From contig CAJUFO010000102.1 of NCBI GenBank assembly GCA_910585615.1, forward strand, positions 1 to 11,942: DNA of 11,942 nucleotides, given 5' to 3'. Position 1 is the first letter of the stretch, and each line of letters starts with the position of its first letter. The translations under genes and the position numbers were made by a program. This document shows, piece by piece, positions 1 to 6,364 of the stretch. Under the pieces are notes generated by a model, which saw only the letters and a list, made by a program, of their open reading frames with translations, made no database searches and was not told the DNA's origin. Source of the stretch: an uncultured Acetatifactor sp. GTDB taxonomy: Bacteria > Bacillota > Clostridia > Lachnospirales > Lachnospiraceae.

Positions 1-50
1 ATCCAGTACTTTTTCTTGATTTCATGTAATTTTAAGGGGCTGCTGAATAG

Positions 51-533
51 TTACTCCGAAAGAGGTAATACCATAGGGAAAAAGTATGCTGCTGAAGCGA
101 TCACTGCTACCATTTGATTTTTGCTGATGGCTGAGATTAAAAACGTAATGCCTGTAACACTCATCGTTCCAGTAAAAGCTAACAGAACTTGATATTTCAG
201 CAGTGTTCCACAGGTGATATTGAAAGGAATATATACCTCTCCAAATGACATAGGCGCAAAAAGGATGCTACAGTCTAATCCCTCTTTTCCATATAGCACG
301 AATGCAAACAGAAGATTTGCAGCAACTACTGCCAGTCTAACTATAAATGCGGCAATCAAACCAGCGCCTACTTTCGCCTCACTACATTTTGTCCTTCCAT
401 ATTTACTTGTCAAGATGATATTATCTACTCCCCCATATTCACTGCAAAAAACAGGTGCAATCATAATTTTACAGGTGTTTATCCGACAATGATACCGGAG
501 ATTATAGGGGTCACAAAAACAAGGATGGCTCAA
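51..533 (-). pseudogene. Decayed ABC-2 type transporter permease remnant
   Basis: The open stretch encodes a hydrophobic protein. The core, from 'APVFCSEY' through 'IILTSKYGR', two hydrophobic segments and 'FFPMVLPLSE', follows the pattern of clostridial ABC-2 family permeases (an outer loop with a Ser/Thr-rich 'ILTSKYGR' followed by membrane helices). Two lesions suggest it is dead. First, the helix expected just before 'APVF' lies in another frame: minus-strand codons at 482-529 read AILVFVTPIISGIIVG and then stop, while the annotated frame there reads a cysteine-rich, non-membrane sequence with no credible start or ribosome binding site. Second, a TAA at 51-53 ends the frame right after 'PLSE', where relatives continue; the same frame then reads on to the window edge (LFSSPLKLHEIKKKYW). 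No partner ATPase gene is inside the window. The family call rests on remembered patterns and is an inference; the frame break and the stop are seen directly. Confidence 0.6.
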
Positions 534-898
534 TAACTATATAAGTAAATGTTATGTGTTTAGATAAACAAACTGATTGCCTTTTTACGCATGAGGTTAC
601 AGTAATGCCATCTGACAACGGAAGCTTCAACTATCTTGGAAATAAGATAACCTATAAAGGTCAGATACAGCTTCCTTCGAGCGAACCGCGTATACCGGCG
701 CAGAGAACAACGCAAGAGCCACCCCAAAGACAACGCAAGAAATCCTTTGACAGAGATAACCGATTGGAAAACACCGCACAGCGGTTCATACTCGCTGGCG
801 GTGTCGTACATACTACCATTTTTATATCGGATTGTCTCCATAATGGTCATTAACCACCCGATAGACGAGAATTTTGCAACGCAAATCAACCTTTCGTT
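534..898. other. Degenerate intergenic stretch, no intact gene
   Basis: This 365-base interval lies between the permease remnant and the hydrolase gene. A 109-codon open frame (560-889, minus) starts with TTG and has AAAGG only one base upstream. It has an odd composition and matches no family I recognise. Fragments that look protein-like are spread over other frames. One frame has ATG-AAC-CGC near 779-787 (MNRCAVFSNRLSLSK). A neighbouring frame at 687-746 gives a signal-peptide-like run (RISCVVFGVALALFSAPVYA). Joining these requires a frameshift, so a decayed gene for an exported or membrane protein is possible. I see no RNA gene and no clear terminator here. Confidence 0.35.
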
Positions 899-1957
899 TT
901 AATGTTCCGCTTGTGCAATTTTGTGTAATATATCTGAAAATTCTTCCGATTTCGATTCAAGCAATCCATGTGTAGTGTCTTTCATAATAAACATCTGCTT
1001 GTATGGAGCGTTCACTTCGTCAAAATATTTCTGTGCCAGGCTAAAGTTCGTCTGATAATCCCTATCGCCGTTTATATTATAAAATGGAACTTTATAGTCC
1101 GTTTTGCCAAGCAATGAGAATTTTTCAAATTCCTTTGAATCTAAAAACTCCGAATATACACTGTAATCAGAAGTAATGTTATTGTAAAGATCTCCAAGTG
1201 AGTAGTATGGATTAAACACAACTGCTGCAATTAGGTTATAATCTGTTCCGTCAACCATCATGTCATACCCATATCTTTCCATCATAGCATTTCTTGCAGT
1301 ATAATATTCCATTGTAAAATCGCCAACGGTTAATTTTTCAATAAGCTGTTTGCCTTCTTCATCGTTCTCTACCCATTTAACAGCTTCCTCCTTAAAGGCA
1401 AGTTCATTCTGATAGAAGTCCACAAGCTGTCCCGTTCCAATATAGCATTCATAATATTCGGGATATTCAAGAACAAGGTTACATCCGAAATATGTTCCCC
1501 AAGAATGACCAAGCAAAGTTATCTTATCCTTACCAAGATAGTCTAACAGGTATTTTGTCATTTCTACGCCATCGCTCATCATCAGGTCGTAAGTTAGGGC
1601 GGTATCGTTTTGCTCAGAAGAGCAGCTTTTTCCGCAATTTCTCTGATCCCATGTAACAACAGTATACGCATCAGACCATTTTCTCGTAAAAGCATAGTCA
1701 TAAAGACTTGTTGACGAACCCGGTCCGCCATGCAGATATAATAAAATGGGATTGTCCTTATCCTGTCCGTAAATACTTATCCACTGTTTTGTGCCATTTA
1801 TATCTACATACATTTCTTCATTTATACCACCTTCAGGTGTACTGCTATAAATCCTCTGCCCGATAAATCGAACTATCAGGAAAAGCACAATGATGCAAAC
1901 AAGTATGATAAATATCCATTTAAGTATCTTAAATAAAACTTTCCCAAATTTCTTCAT
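899..1957 (-). CDS. Membrane-anchored alpha/beta hydrolase, proline iminopeptidase-like
   Basis: This is a serine hydrolase of the alpha/beta fold, in the branch that includes prolyl (imino)peptidases; the substrate is unknown. The 352-residue product has one N-terminal membrane helix (about residues 14-35) after a Lys-rich start, so the catalytic domain is probably anchored on the outer face of the membrane. Visible motifs are the oxyanion-hole HGGPG (76-80), WDQRNCGKS (103-111), the nucleophile elbow GHSWG with Ser152, an acid in NGDRD (Asp298 or Asp300) and His330 in TTHGL. ATG at 1957 was chosen because AGAGGT lies about 6 bases upstream. An in-frame TTG at 2035 would add 26 residues, but it coincides with the -35 box of a good promoter, so it is probably untranslated. 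The gene is intact, AT-rich and apparently monocistronic, beside decayed DNA. Its role (peptide use, antibiotic or signal hydrolysis) cannot be read from the sequence. Confidence 0.88.
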   Translation of the reverse strand: MKKFGKVLFKILKWIFIILVCIIVLFLIVRFIGQRIYSSTPEGGINEEMYVDINGTKQWISIYGQDKDNPILLYLHGGPGSSTSLYDYAFTRKWSDAYTVVTWDQRNCGKSCSSEQNDTALTYDLMMSDGVEMTKYLLDYLGKDKITLLGHSWGTYFGCNLVLEYPEYYECYIGTGQLVDFYQNELAFKEEAVKWVENDEEGKQLIEKLTVGDFTMEYYTARNAMMERYGYDMMVDGTDYNLIAAVVFNPYYSLGDLYNNITSDYSVYSEFLDSKEFEKFSLLGKTDYKVPFYNINGDRDYQTNFSLAQKYFDEVNAPYKQMFIMKDTTHGLLESKSEEFSDILHKIAQAEH

Positions 1958-2006
1958 TGTATTACCTCTTATAAACTTCGATTTCTCTATCTGATTTTCA
2001 TCTTCA

Positions 2007-2035
2007 ATTATGCATGAAAGCATACGCTTTTTCAA
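2007..2035 (-). promoter_or_regulatory. Sigma-A-type promoter of the alpha/beta hydrolase
   Basis: On the minus strand TTGAAA (2030-2035) and CATAAT (2007-2012) are separated by exactly 17 bases, each box five of six from consensus. Transcription would start near 2000, leaving a leader of roughly 40 bases before the ATG at 1957. An inverted repeat TATGC-N6-GCATA (2009-2024) lies in the spacer and overlaps the -10 box, so it could be a repressor operator; that part is inference. Confidence 0.6.
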
Positions 2036-2106
2036 TTCCCCTAACTTCTTTTATTTAGACTTAGGCGGCATTAACAGGGGGATGCTCCCTGGGCTTCATT
2101 TTTCAC

Positions 2107-2143
2107 GTAACAGTTCATGCAGGACGCTGAACTGTTATTTTTT
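2107..2143 (+). terminator. Hairpin plus T-run, oriented for the plus strand
   Basis: TAACAGTTCA (2108-2117) and TGAACTGTTA (2128-2137) form a perfect 10-bp stem with a 10-base loop. It is followed on the plus strand by six T (2138-2143). This has the layout of an intrinsic terminator for plus-strand transcription, although the stem is only 40% GC. Read on the minus strand, the stem directly follows the ATPase stop codon but has no downstream T-run, so it would be a poor terminator for that gene. No plus-strand gene lies upstream. A second weak hairpin (CAGGG 2075-2079 / CCCTG 2087-2091) lies 16 bases away. The whole gap may be the scar of a deleted gene or an element end. Confidence 0.5.
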
Positions 2144-3462
2144 CACACCGCAAGCAGCCAGTCAATCAGGCCAATGGACTTGATTCCCTCATAGGAAGCA
2201 TCAAGCCCGGAATCCAGGGACAATACAATCTTCTCATAATTGTCCGGAATCTTCTGCAAAGGGGCCAGCTCTCTGTTTCGGACGGTCTCGCTTGCCATGG
2301 ATTCCGTCACCTGCACGTATAGCTTATCATCGGCTTTCGTGGCAATGAAATCCACCTCGGCATTGTCCACTTTTCCGATGGCCACATCATAGCCTCTGCG
2401 CAGCAGTTCGAAATACACTACGTTTTCCAGCGCATGGCCGCTGTCCCGGTTCCGGAAGCCGAGCAGGTAGCTGCGCAGGCCGATATCCACGATATAAAAC
2501 TTGCCCAGAGTCCGCAGGTATTCTCTGCCCTTGATGTCAAAACGCTTGATTTCATAGAAAAAATAGGATTCCAGCAAGGCATCCACATAGGCCTGGACCG
2601 TATGGGCACTAGGTGCTCCCTTTCTCCTCCCATCTTCCAGAAGCCCCTCATTGGCCAAAGTCCTCCCAATGGAGGACACGGAAATGCTGCTGCCGATGTT
2701 GTCTGCCAAGAACAGGATAATCTTCCTAAGGAGCGCCGAATCCGTAATCTGCTTCTGCCCTCTGCGCTTTTCCCGCTCCAGGATGTCCCGGATGACCACA
2801 GTAGAATATATGCCGTCCAGCAGCGTCAATGCCCTTTCCTGATTCAAGCCCACATCCGCAATGCCCGGCATCCCGCCGAAGCGCATATAGGCCTCAAAGA
2901 CCTCCCGCGGCTCGTAGCGCTCGCCGTTTTTGTCAAAGACCTGTTTCCTCATGCCGCCCAGGGCGCTCTTTCCCTCCCTGACCTCAAAATCGTGGAAATA
3001 CAGGAATTCTCCAAAGGAGAGGGGGAGCATCTTAATCTCCACGCATCTGCCGGCCAGGTAGGTGGCGTACTCGGAAGACAGCAGCCATGCGTTAGAGCCG
3101 GTTATATAGATGTCGCAGTCAAAGTCCACACGGAAAGAATTCACCGTCTCTTCCCAGCCCGCAATCCGCTGTACTTCATCAAAGAAAAAGTACATGCGCT
3201 GCCCCTGGAGAACCCGCTGCTTCACGTAATCATAAAAGGTGTCCGCAGTCAGCTTTTGAAATGCATGGGATTCAAAGTTCATCTCCACGATCTGAGGAGC
3301 CGTGACACCCGTTTCCCTCAGATGGGCCACCATCAGCTTCAGCAGGCTGGATTTGCCGCAGCGCCGAATTCCCGTCACTACCTTTACAGGTTCTGTGTCG
3401 CGAAACGCGATGATTTTATCCAGATACAGATCTCGTCTTTTGAGTTGGCTGCCGTCTATCAT
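2143..3462 (-). CDS. AAA_14 / DUF4143 family ATPase with PD-(D/E)XK-like C-terminal domain
   Basis: This 439-residue protein belongs to the large, functionally uncharacterised family of bacterial and archaeal ATPases with an AAA_14 core and a DUF4143 tail. The P-loop is GIRRCGKS (31-38), Walker B is FFFDE (92-96), and the sensor-like ITGSNAWLL is at 120-128. Residues about 235-300 (QITDSALL...SISVSSIGRTLANEG) look like a winged-helix DNA-binding segment. The C-terminal part has the restriction-endonuclease-like pattern Glu346 (HALENVVYFELLRRGYDV), Asp371 (AEVDFIA) and Gln384 (LYVQVTESM). ATG at 3462 is preferred because AAGGAGA lies eight bases upstream; a GTG at 3495 would overlap the promoter. 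The length is normal for the family. The gene stands alone, with its own promoter and a pair of palindromes. Family members are common accessory genes, often proposed to act on DNA or in toxin-antitoxin-like roles, but no function is established and no partner gene is seen here. Confidence 0.9.
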   Translation of the reverse strand: MIDGSQLKRRDLYLDKIIAFRDTEPVKVVTGIRRCGKSSLLKLMVAHLRETGVTAPQIVEMNFESHAFQKLTADTFYDYVKQRVLQGQRMYFFFDEVQRIAGWEETVNSFRVDFDCDIYITGSNAWLLSSEYATYLAGRCVEIKMLPLSFGEFLYFHDFEVREGKSALGGMRKQVFDKNGERYEPREVFEAYMRFGGMPGIADVGLNQERALTLLDGIYSTVVIRDILEREKRRGQKQITDSALLRKIILFLADNIGSSISVSSIGRTLANEGLLEDGRRKGAPSAHTVQAYVDALLESYFFYEIKRFDIKGREYLRTLGKFYIVDIGLRSYLLGFRNRDSGHALENVVYFELLRRGYDVAIGKVDNAEVDFIATKADDKLYVQVTESMASETVRNRELAPLQKIPDNYEKIVLSLDSGLDASYEGIKSIGLIDWLLAV

Positions 3463-3485
3463 GATGCATCTCTCCTTACAACGAG

Positions 3486-3514
3486 ATTGTAGCACAAACT
3501 TTTGCAGAAATCAA
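3486..3514 (-). promoter_or_regulatory. Extended -10 promoter of the DUF4143 ATPase
   Basis: On the minus strand TTGATT (3509-3514), a 17-base spacer and TACAAT (3486-3491) form a near-consensus vegetative promoter, with TG one base before the -10 box (extended -10). The start of transcription would be near 3480, about 18 bases before the ATG at 3462, just upstream of the AAGGAGA ribosome binding site. This supports the ATG over the upstream GTG. Confidence 0.65.
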
Positions 3515-3519
3515 GTTTT

Positions 3520-3533
3520 TGCACTAAAGTGCA
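3520..3533. promoter_or_regulatory. Promoter-proximal palindrome (operator candidate A)
   Basis: TGCACTAAAGTGCA is a perfect inverted repeat (6-bp arms, 2-base centre). Its edge is five bases upstream of the ATPase -35 box. The centre falls near -46 relative to the predicted start, a position more usual for an activator or a cooperative regulator than for a simple blocking repressor. It shares its sequence with the second palindrome 39 bp away. Confidence 0.5.
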
Positions 3534-3558
3534 TAAACTTATATATTTCGACTTTTTT

Positions 3559-3572
3559 TGCATTGAAGTGCA
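3559..3572. promoter_or_regulatory. Promoter-distal palindrome (operator candidate B)
   Basis: TGCATTGAAGTGCA differs from the promoter-proximal copy at two positions (C to T in the left arm, A to G in the centre) and is flanked by T and A tracts. Centre-to-centre distance to the other copy is 39 bp, a little under four helical turns. It does not look like a terminator for the upstream folate gene, because no T-run follows it on the minus strand. A related half-site, TTTTGCAGAAA (3500-3510), overlaps the -35 region. Confidence 0.45.
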
Positions 3573-3605
3573 GAAAATTCCATCCTGTCACTGCCTGGTA
3601 AACTG

Positions 3606-4181
3606 CTAGACGCAGATGACCTGGTAAGGCCTGATGTCTGTATGATCGGTAGGCAGCTCTTCCCGCAGTTGGCATCGATAGCCCACCGCTATGGTGCGGG
3701 CCTGTAGGACCGGCTTGTCCGCCAGGTATCTGTCGTAGAAGCCCTTGCCGTATCCCAGCCGGTTCCGGAATTGGTCAAAGGCCACGCCGGGCATCAGCAG
3801 GAGCGTCTGTTCTGCTCTGTCCGGAGTATAGATGTAGCGCTGCGCGTCTCCCGGGGGCTCCGGAATCCCTTTGTAGCCCGGGGCCAGATTTTCCAGGGCT
3901 TCTATCCTGAAAAAGGCCATCTCAGGATCTTTGTCCTTCAGAACCTTGGGCACGTATACCTTCTTGCCTGTCTTTAGCGCTTCTGTCAGGATCTCCATGG
4001 TGGAGATTTCGCTCCCGTAGCTCACATAGCAGAGGAGATATTCCGAGCGGCAGAACCACTGGTGCCCCAGGATGCGCTCCGTCAGCAGGGTGTCGCCTTT
4101 CTTTCGGGCTTCCGGGCTCAGGCTGTCCCTTTCGCGCAGGATGCTTCTTCTGATTTCGCGCTTTTCCGAATTATGTTCCAT
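3606..4181 (-). CDS. 5-formyltetrahydrofolate cyclo-ligase (MTHFS)
   Basis: This enzyme uses ATP to convert 5-formyltetrahydrofolate to 5,10-methenyltetrahydrofolate, returning a storage or inhibitory folate to one-carbon metabolism in the cytoplasm. The 191-residue length is normal for the family (YgfA in E. coli, YqgN in Bacillus). The N-terminus has the basic helix KREIRRSILRERDSLS. GIPEP (105-109) corresponds to the substrate-loop GI.EP motif. The signature PGVAFDQFRNRLGYGKGFYDRYL spans 131-153, with the Gly/Lys-rich nucleotide-binding part RLGYGKGFYDR. The C-terminal DHTD (179-182) takes the place of the usual His-Asp element. ATG at 4181 has AAAGGA six bases upstream. It lies 42 bases downstream of the DUF896 gene on the same strand and probably ends the long operon. 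No intrinsic terminator is visible after it. Confidence 0.95.
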   Translation of the reverse strand: MEHNSEKREIRRSILRERDSLSPEARKKGDTLLTERILGHQWFCRSEYLLCYVSYGSEISTMEILTEALKTGKKVYVPKVLKDKDPEMAFFRIEALENLAPGYKGIPEPPGDAQRYIYTPDRAEQTLLLMPGVAFDQFRNRLGYGKGFYDRYLADKPVLQARTIAVGYRCQLREELPTDHTDIRPYQVICV

Positions 4182-4223
4182 TTGCCGTCCTTTCGGTGCA
4201 TGGTCGTGTCATGGGTCGTAGGT

Positions 4224-4454
4224 TCAGCTTTCGCGGCGGGGCTTGCCGCCGAATTTTTCGCCCAGGTTCTCCATGGTGCCGTCAGGCCGCTCGATGGTGA
4301 TGTTGTCAAGCTGGCCACGCAGGTTCGCTCTGACGCTTGCCACGTACTCCTTGCGCAGGCGGGCCTGTTCCGCTTTTTCCTCCTCGGTCAGGCCCTCGTT
4401 CTGGGATTTATGGTACAGCGCGTTGATTCGTGCGATTCTTTCGTCCATGTTCAT
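4224..4454 (-). CDS. DUF896 family (YnzC-like) small protein
   Basis: This 76-residue protein is of the DUF896 family, represented by Bacillus subtilis YnzC, a small helical-hairpin protein. The signature is clear: an N-terminal helix ERIARINALYHKSQ, then GLTEEEKAEQARLRKEYVASVRANLRGQL (about 21-49), followed by a short tail. A basic end GKPRRES closes the protein. In Bacillus ynzC sits with the SOS-induced division inhibitor yneA, but no LexA-type box (GAAC-N4-GTTC) is visible upstream here, and the neighbours are a flavoprotein and a folate gene. The biochemical role of the family is unknown. The start ATG at 4454 has GAGGGGAC upstream. A second ATG two codons later (4448) is an alternative start giving 74 residues. 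Confidence 0.92.
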   Translation of the reverse strand: MNMDERIARINALYHKSQNEGLTEEEKAEQARLRKEYVASVRANLRGQLDNITIERPDGTMENLGEKFGGKPRRES

Positions 4455-4525
4455 GATTCTTGTCCCCTCTCTTCCTTTTCCCTATGATTGATCTGGTGAT
4501 GCCGCTCTTGCTTGCCGTATCTCTT

Positions 4526-6349
4526 TTATGGCGCGTACTCCCTGGCGATGGCCTCTGCCACCCGGATGCCGTCCATGGCCGCGGAAACGATTCCTCCGGC
4601 ATAGCCCGCTCCTTCTCCGCAGGGATATAGTCCACGGATTTCCGACTGGAACTGTTCGTCCCGGTGAATCCGCACCGGTGACGAGGTGCGGCTCTCCACA
4701 CCGGACAGGCAGGCATCCGAGCTGTCGAATCCGGCAATCTGCCTGCCGAAAACCTCCATTCCTTCCAAGATGGCCTGGTTGCATGATTTGGGGAGGATGC
4801 GGCTCACATCGGCCCAGGCCCACGCTCCCTTGCACTGGGGATACAGCTTGCCAGCAGTGTCCTGGGCATCTGTATCCTGGCAATCCCCGCCCTGCGCATT
4901 TATGCCCTGCCCGTTTATGCCCTGGGCGAAATCTCCTGCCCGCTCCCGGATTCCTTCGGCCCCGTCCCCTTCCACGTGCCGCTTGCTTTCCACGCACCGT
5001 TTGAAATCGCCGTACCGCTGTACCGGAATCTTTCCGCCGCCCACGGCATATGCCCGCTCCTCCAGCCGACGCTGGAACGCGATTCCAGCCAAAGGATGCT
5101 CCGATTCGAAGTCATCCGGCGTGACGGTGACGATGATGGCGCTGTTGGCGTTTTTGCCGTCTCGGGCGCTGTAGCTCATGCCGTTGACTGCCGTGCGGTT
5201 TTCCTCGGAGGAGGCGTTTACCACGTAGCCGCCGGGGCACATGCAGAAGGAATAGACGCCCCTGCCGTCTCTGGCTTTCGCGGTCACCTTATAGGGGGCA
5301 GCGCCCAGTCCTCCCGGCTCTGACGTGCCGTACTGGCTGATGTCGATCATCCGCTGGGAGTGCTCCACCCGAAGCCCTACGGCAAAGGACTTGGCCTCCA
5401 TGGGCACTCCCCTGTCAAGCAGCATGGAGAAGGTGTCCCGGGCACTGTGGCCTATGGCGAGCACCAGCTGGCCGCATTCCAGGTACTGCCTGGGCTCCTC
5501 CTCCGTAAGGCACGCTCCGTCCATAGGATTTCCACATTCCAGGGAACGCCCAACTTCTGTAGAACGCTCCCCCTGTACGGCAGGCCTCTCCACAGTCACG
5601 CCCTTCACGCGCCCGGCCTCCACATGGATATCCGCCACCTGGCTCTCGAAGAGCACCTTGCCGCCCAGCCGGATGATTTCCTCCCGCATCCGCCTTACCA
5701 CGTCGCAGAGCACATCCGTGCCGATGTGGGGCTTGGCCTCATAGCAGATGCTCTCCTTCGCGCCGAACTTCACGAAGGTCTCCAGCACCGCCCTGTTCCT
5801 GCCGTCCCTGTCCTTCACCAGCGTATTCAGCTTCCCGTCAGAGAATGTCCCTGCGCCGCCCTCGCCGAACTGCACATTAGAGGCCGGATTCAGCTTCCCG
5901 GTCTCCCAGAAGCTTTCCACGTCCCGTTTGCGCTCCTCCACGCATTTCCCACGCTCCAGCAATATGGGACGGTAGCCGTGCAGCGCCAGGAAATAGCCGC
6001 AGAACAGACCTGCAGGGCCTGTCCCCACGATGACCACGGGGGCTTTCCTCTCCTGCTTTCCGGGTGTGGGGAAACGGTATGCGGGACGCCCTCCTTCCGG
6101 GCCTTCGGATCTGCATACCAGATTTTCCTTTCCGCGGAATCTATGTAGGATCCTGTCCTCGTCCTTCACGGCCACGTCCACGGAATAGCTGTAGTAAATC
6201 ACAGGCTTTTTCCGGGCATCGATGGACTGCCGGATGATTTTCAATTCCGTTATATTCTGTTCGGGCACCCGTAATACGGATGCGGCCTGTCTCTTCAGCT
6301 CCGCCGCCGTATGCCCTGTCCTCAATTTCACCTGATTGACCCGAAGCAT
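4526..6349 (-). CDS. FAD-dependent dehydrogenase (COG2509-like), with repeat insertions
   Basis: This 607-residue flavoprotein resembles the uncharacterised 'FAD-dependent dehydrogenase' group. An N-terminal domain (about 1-100, starting MLRVNQVKL and containing KKPVIYYSYSVDV) is followed by the dinucleotide-binding loop VVIVGTGPAGL (105-115). Further motifs are NVQFGEGGAGTFSDGKLNT (158-176), LVLAIGHSARDTF (295-307), CPGGYVVNAS (371-380) and the C-terminal FAD motif GLYPCGEGAGYAGGIVSAAMDG (573-594). It is probably cytoplasmic; substrate and electron partner are unknown. It appears longer than typical relatives because of two non-conserved inserts: about 256-291, with an imperfect duplication ending in LECG, and about 452-505, containing five tandem pentapeptides. 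The reading frame stays open through both. ATG at 6349 has AGGAGG five bases upstream. It follows the BaiN-like gene by 15 bases, so the two flavoproteins are probably co-expressed. Confidence 0.88.
   Translation of the reverse strand: MLRVNQVKLRTGHTAAELKRQAASVLRVPEQNITELKIIRQSIDARKKPVIYYSYSVDVAVKDEDRILHRFRGKENLVCRSEGPEGGRPAYRFPTPGKQERKAPVVIVGTGPAGLFCGYFLALHGYRPILLERGKCVEERKRDVESFWETGKLNPASNVQFGEGGAGTFSDGKLNTLVKDRDGRNRAVLETFVKFGAKESICYEAKPHIGTDVLCDVVRRMREEIIRLGGKVLFESQVADIHVEAGRVKGVTVERPAVQGERSTEVGRSLECGNPMDGACLTEEEPRQYLECGQLVLAIGHSARDTFSMLLDRGVPMEAKSFAVGLRVEHSQRMIDISQYGTSEPGGLGAAPYKVTAKARDGRGVYSFCMCPGGYVVNASSEENRTAVNGMSYSARDGKNANSAIIVTVTPDDFESEHPLAGIAFQRRLEERAYAVGGGKIPVQRYGDFKRCVESKRHVEGDGAEGIRERAGDFAQGINGQGINAQGGDCQDTDAQDTAGKLYPQCKGAWAWADVSRILPKSCNQAILEGMEVFGRQIAGFDSSDACLSGVESRTSSPVRIHRDEQFQSEIRGLYPCGEGAGYAGGIVSAAMDGIRVAEAIAREYAP
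4853..4927 (-). repeat. Five-copy 15-bp (pentapeptide) tandem repeat inside flavoprotein
   Basis: Within the FAD-dependent dehydrogenase, residues 475-499 read as AQGIN, GQGIN, AQGGD, CQDTD, AQDTA, i.e. the pattern x-Q-(G/D)-x-x five times. At the DNA level these are degenerate 15-bp units; TTTATGCCCTG occurs in two adjacent units on the plus strand. A shoulder of low-complexity sequence continues on both sides. The repeat sits between conserved blocks of the enzyme, so it is probably a flexible surface loop that grew by slippage. It is not the Pentapeptide_repeats fold, which follows A(D/N)LXX. Confidence 0.7.
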
Positions 6350-6364
6350 CCAAACCTCCTGTCC

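Noticed and set aside
560..889. Minus-strand 109-codon open frame between the permease remnant and the hydrolase
   Set aside because: TTG start with the AGG only one base away, no recognisable domain, and protein-like fragments switch frames, so I treat it as degenerate sequence.
1958..2035. N-terminal extension of the hydrolase starting at TTG 2035
   Set aside because: The TTG overlaps a good -35 box and lacks a properly spaced ribosome binding site, while ATG 1957 has both a site and a membrane anchor right after it.
2434..3492. Long plus-strand open frame (352 codons) opposite the DUF4143 ATPase
   Set aside because: It is antisense to a gene with clear Walker motifs, has no family-like content, and arises from the codon bias of the real gene.
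2143..3495. ATPase as part of a multi-gene anti-phage defence system
   Set aside because: It has no co-directional partner gene, nuclease, methylase, reverse transcriptase or toxin beside it; the flanking genes are housekeeping or decayed.
3559..3583. Terminator for the folate gene at the distal palindrome
   Set aside because: On the minus strand the palindrome is followed by A residues, not T residues; its twin copy beside the promoter makes an operator more likely.
5360..6148. Plus-strand open frame (262 codons) opposite the FAD-dependent dehydrogenase
   Set aside because: Pro/His/Arg/Leu-rich composition typical of an antisense shadow in GC-rich DNA. The opposite strand carries conserved flavoprotein motifs throughout.
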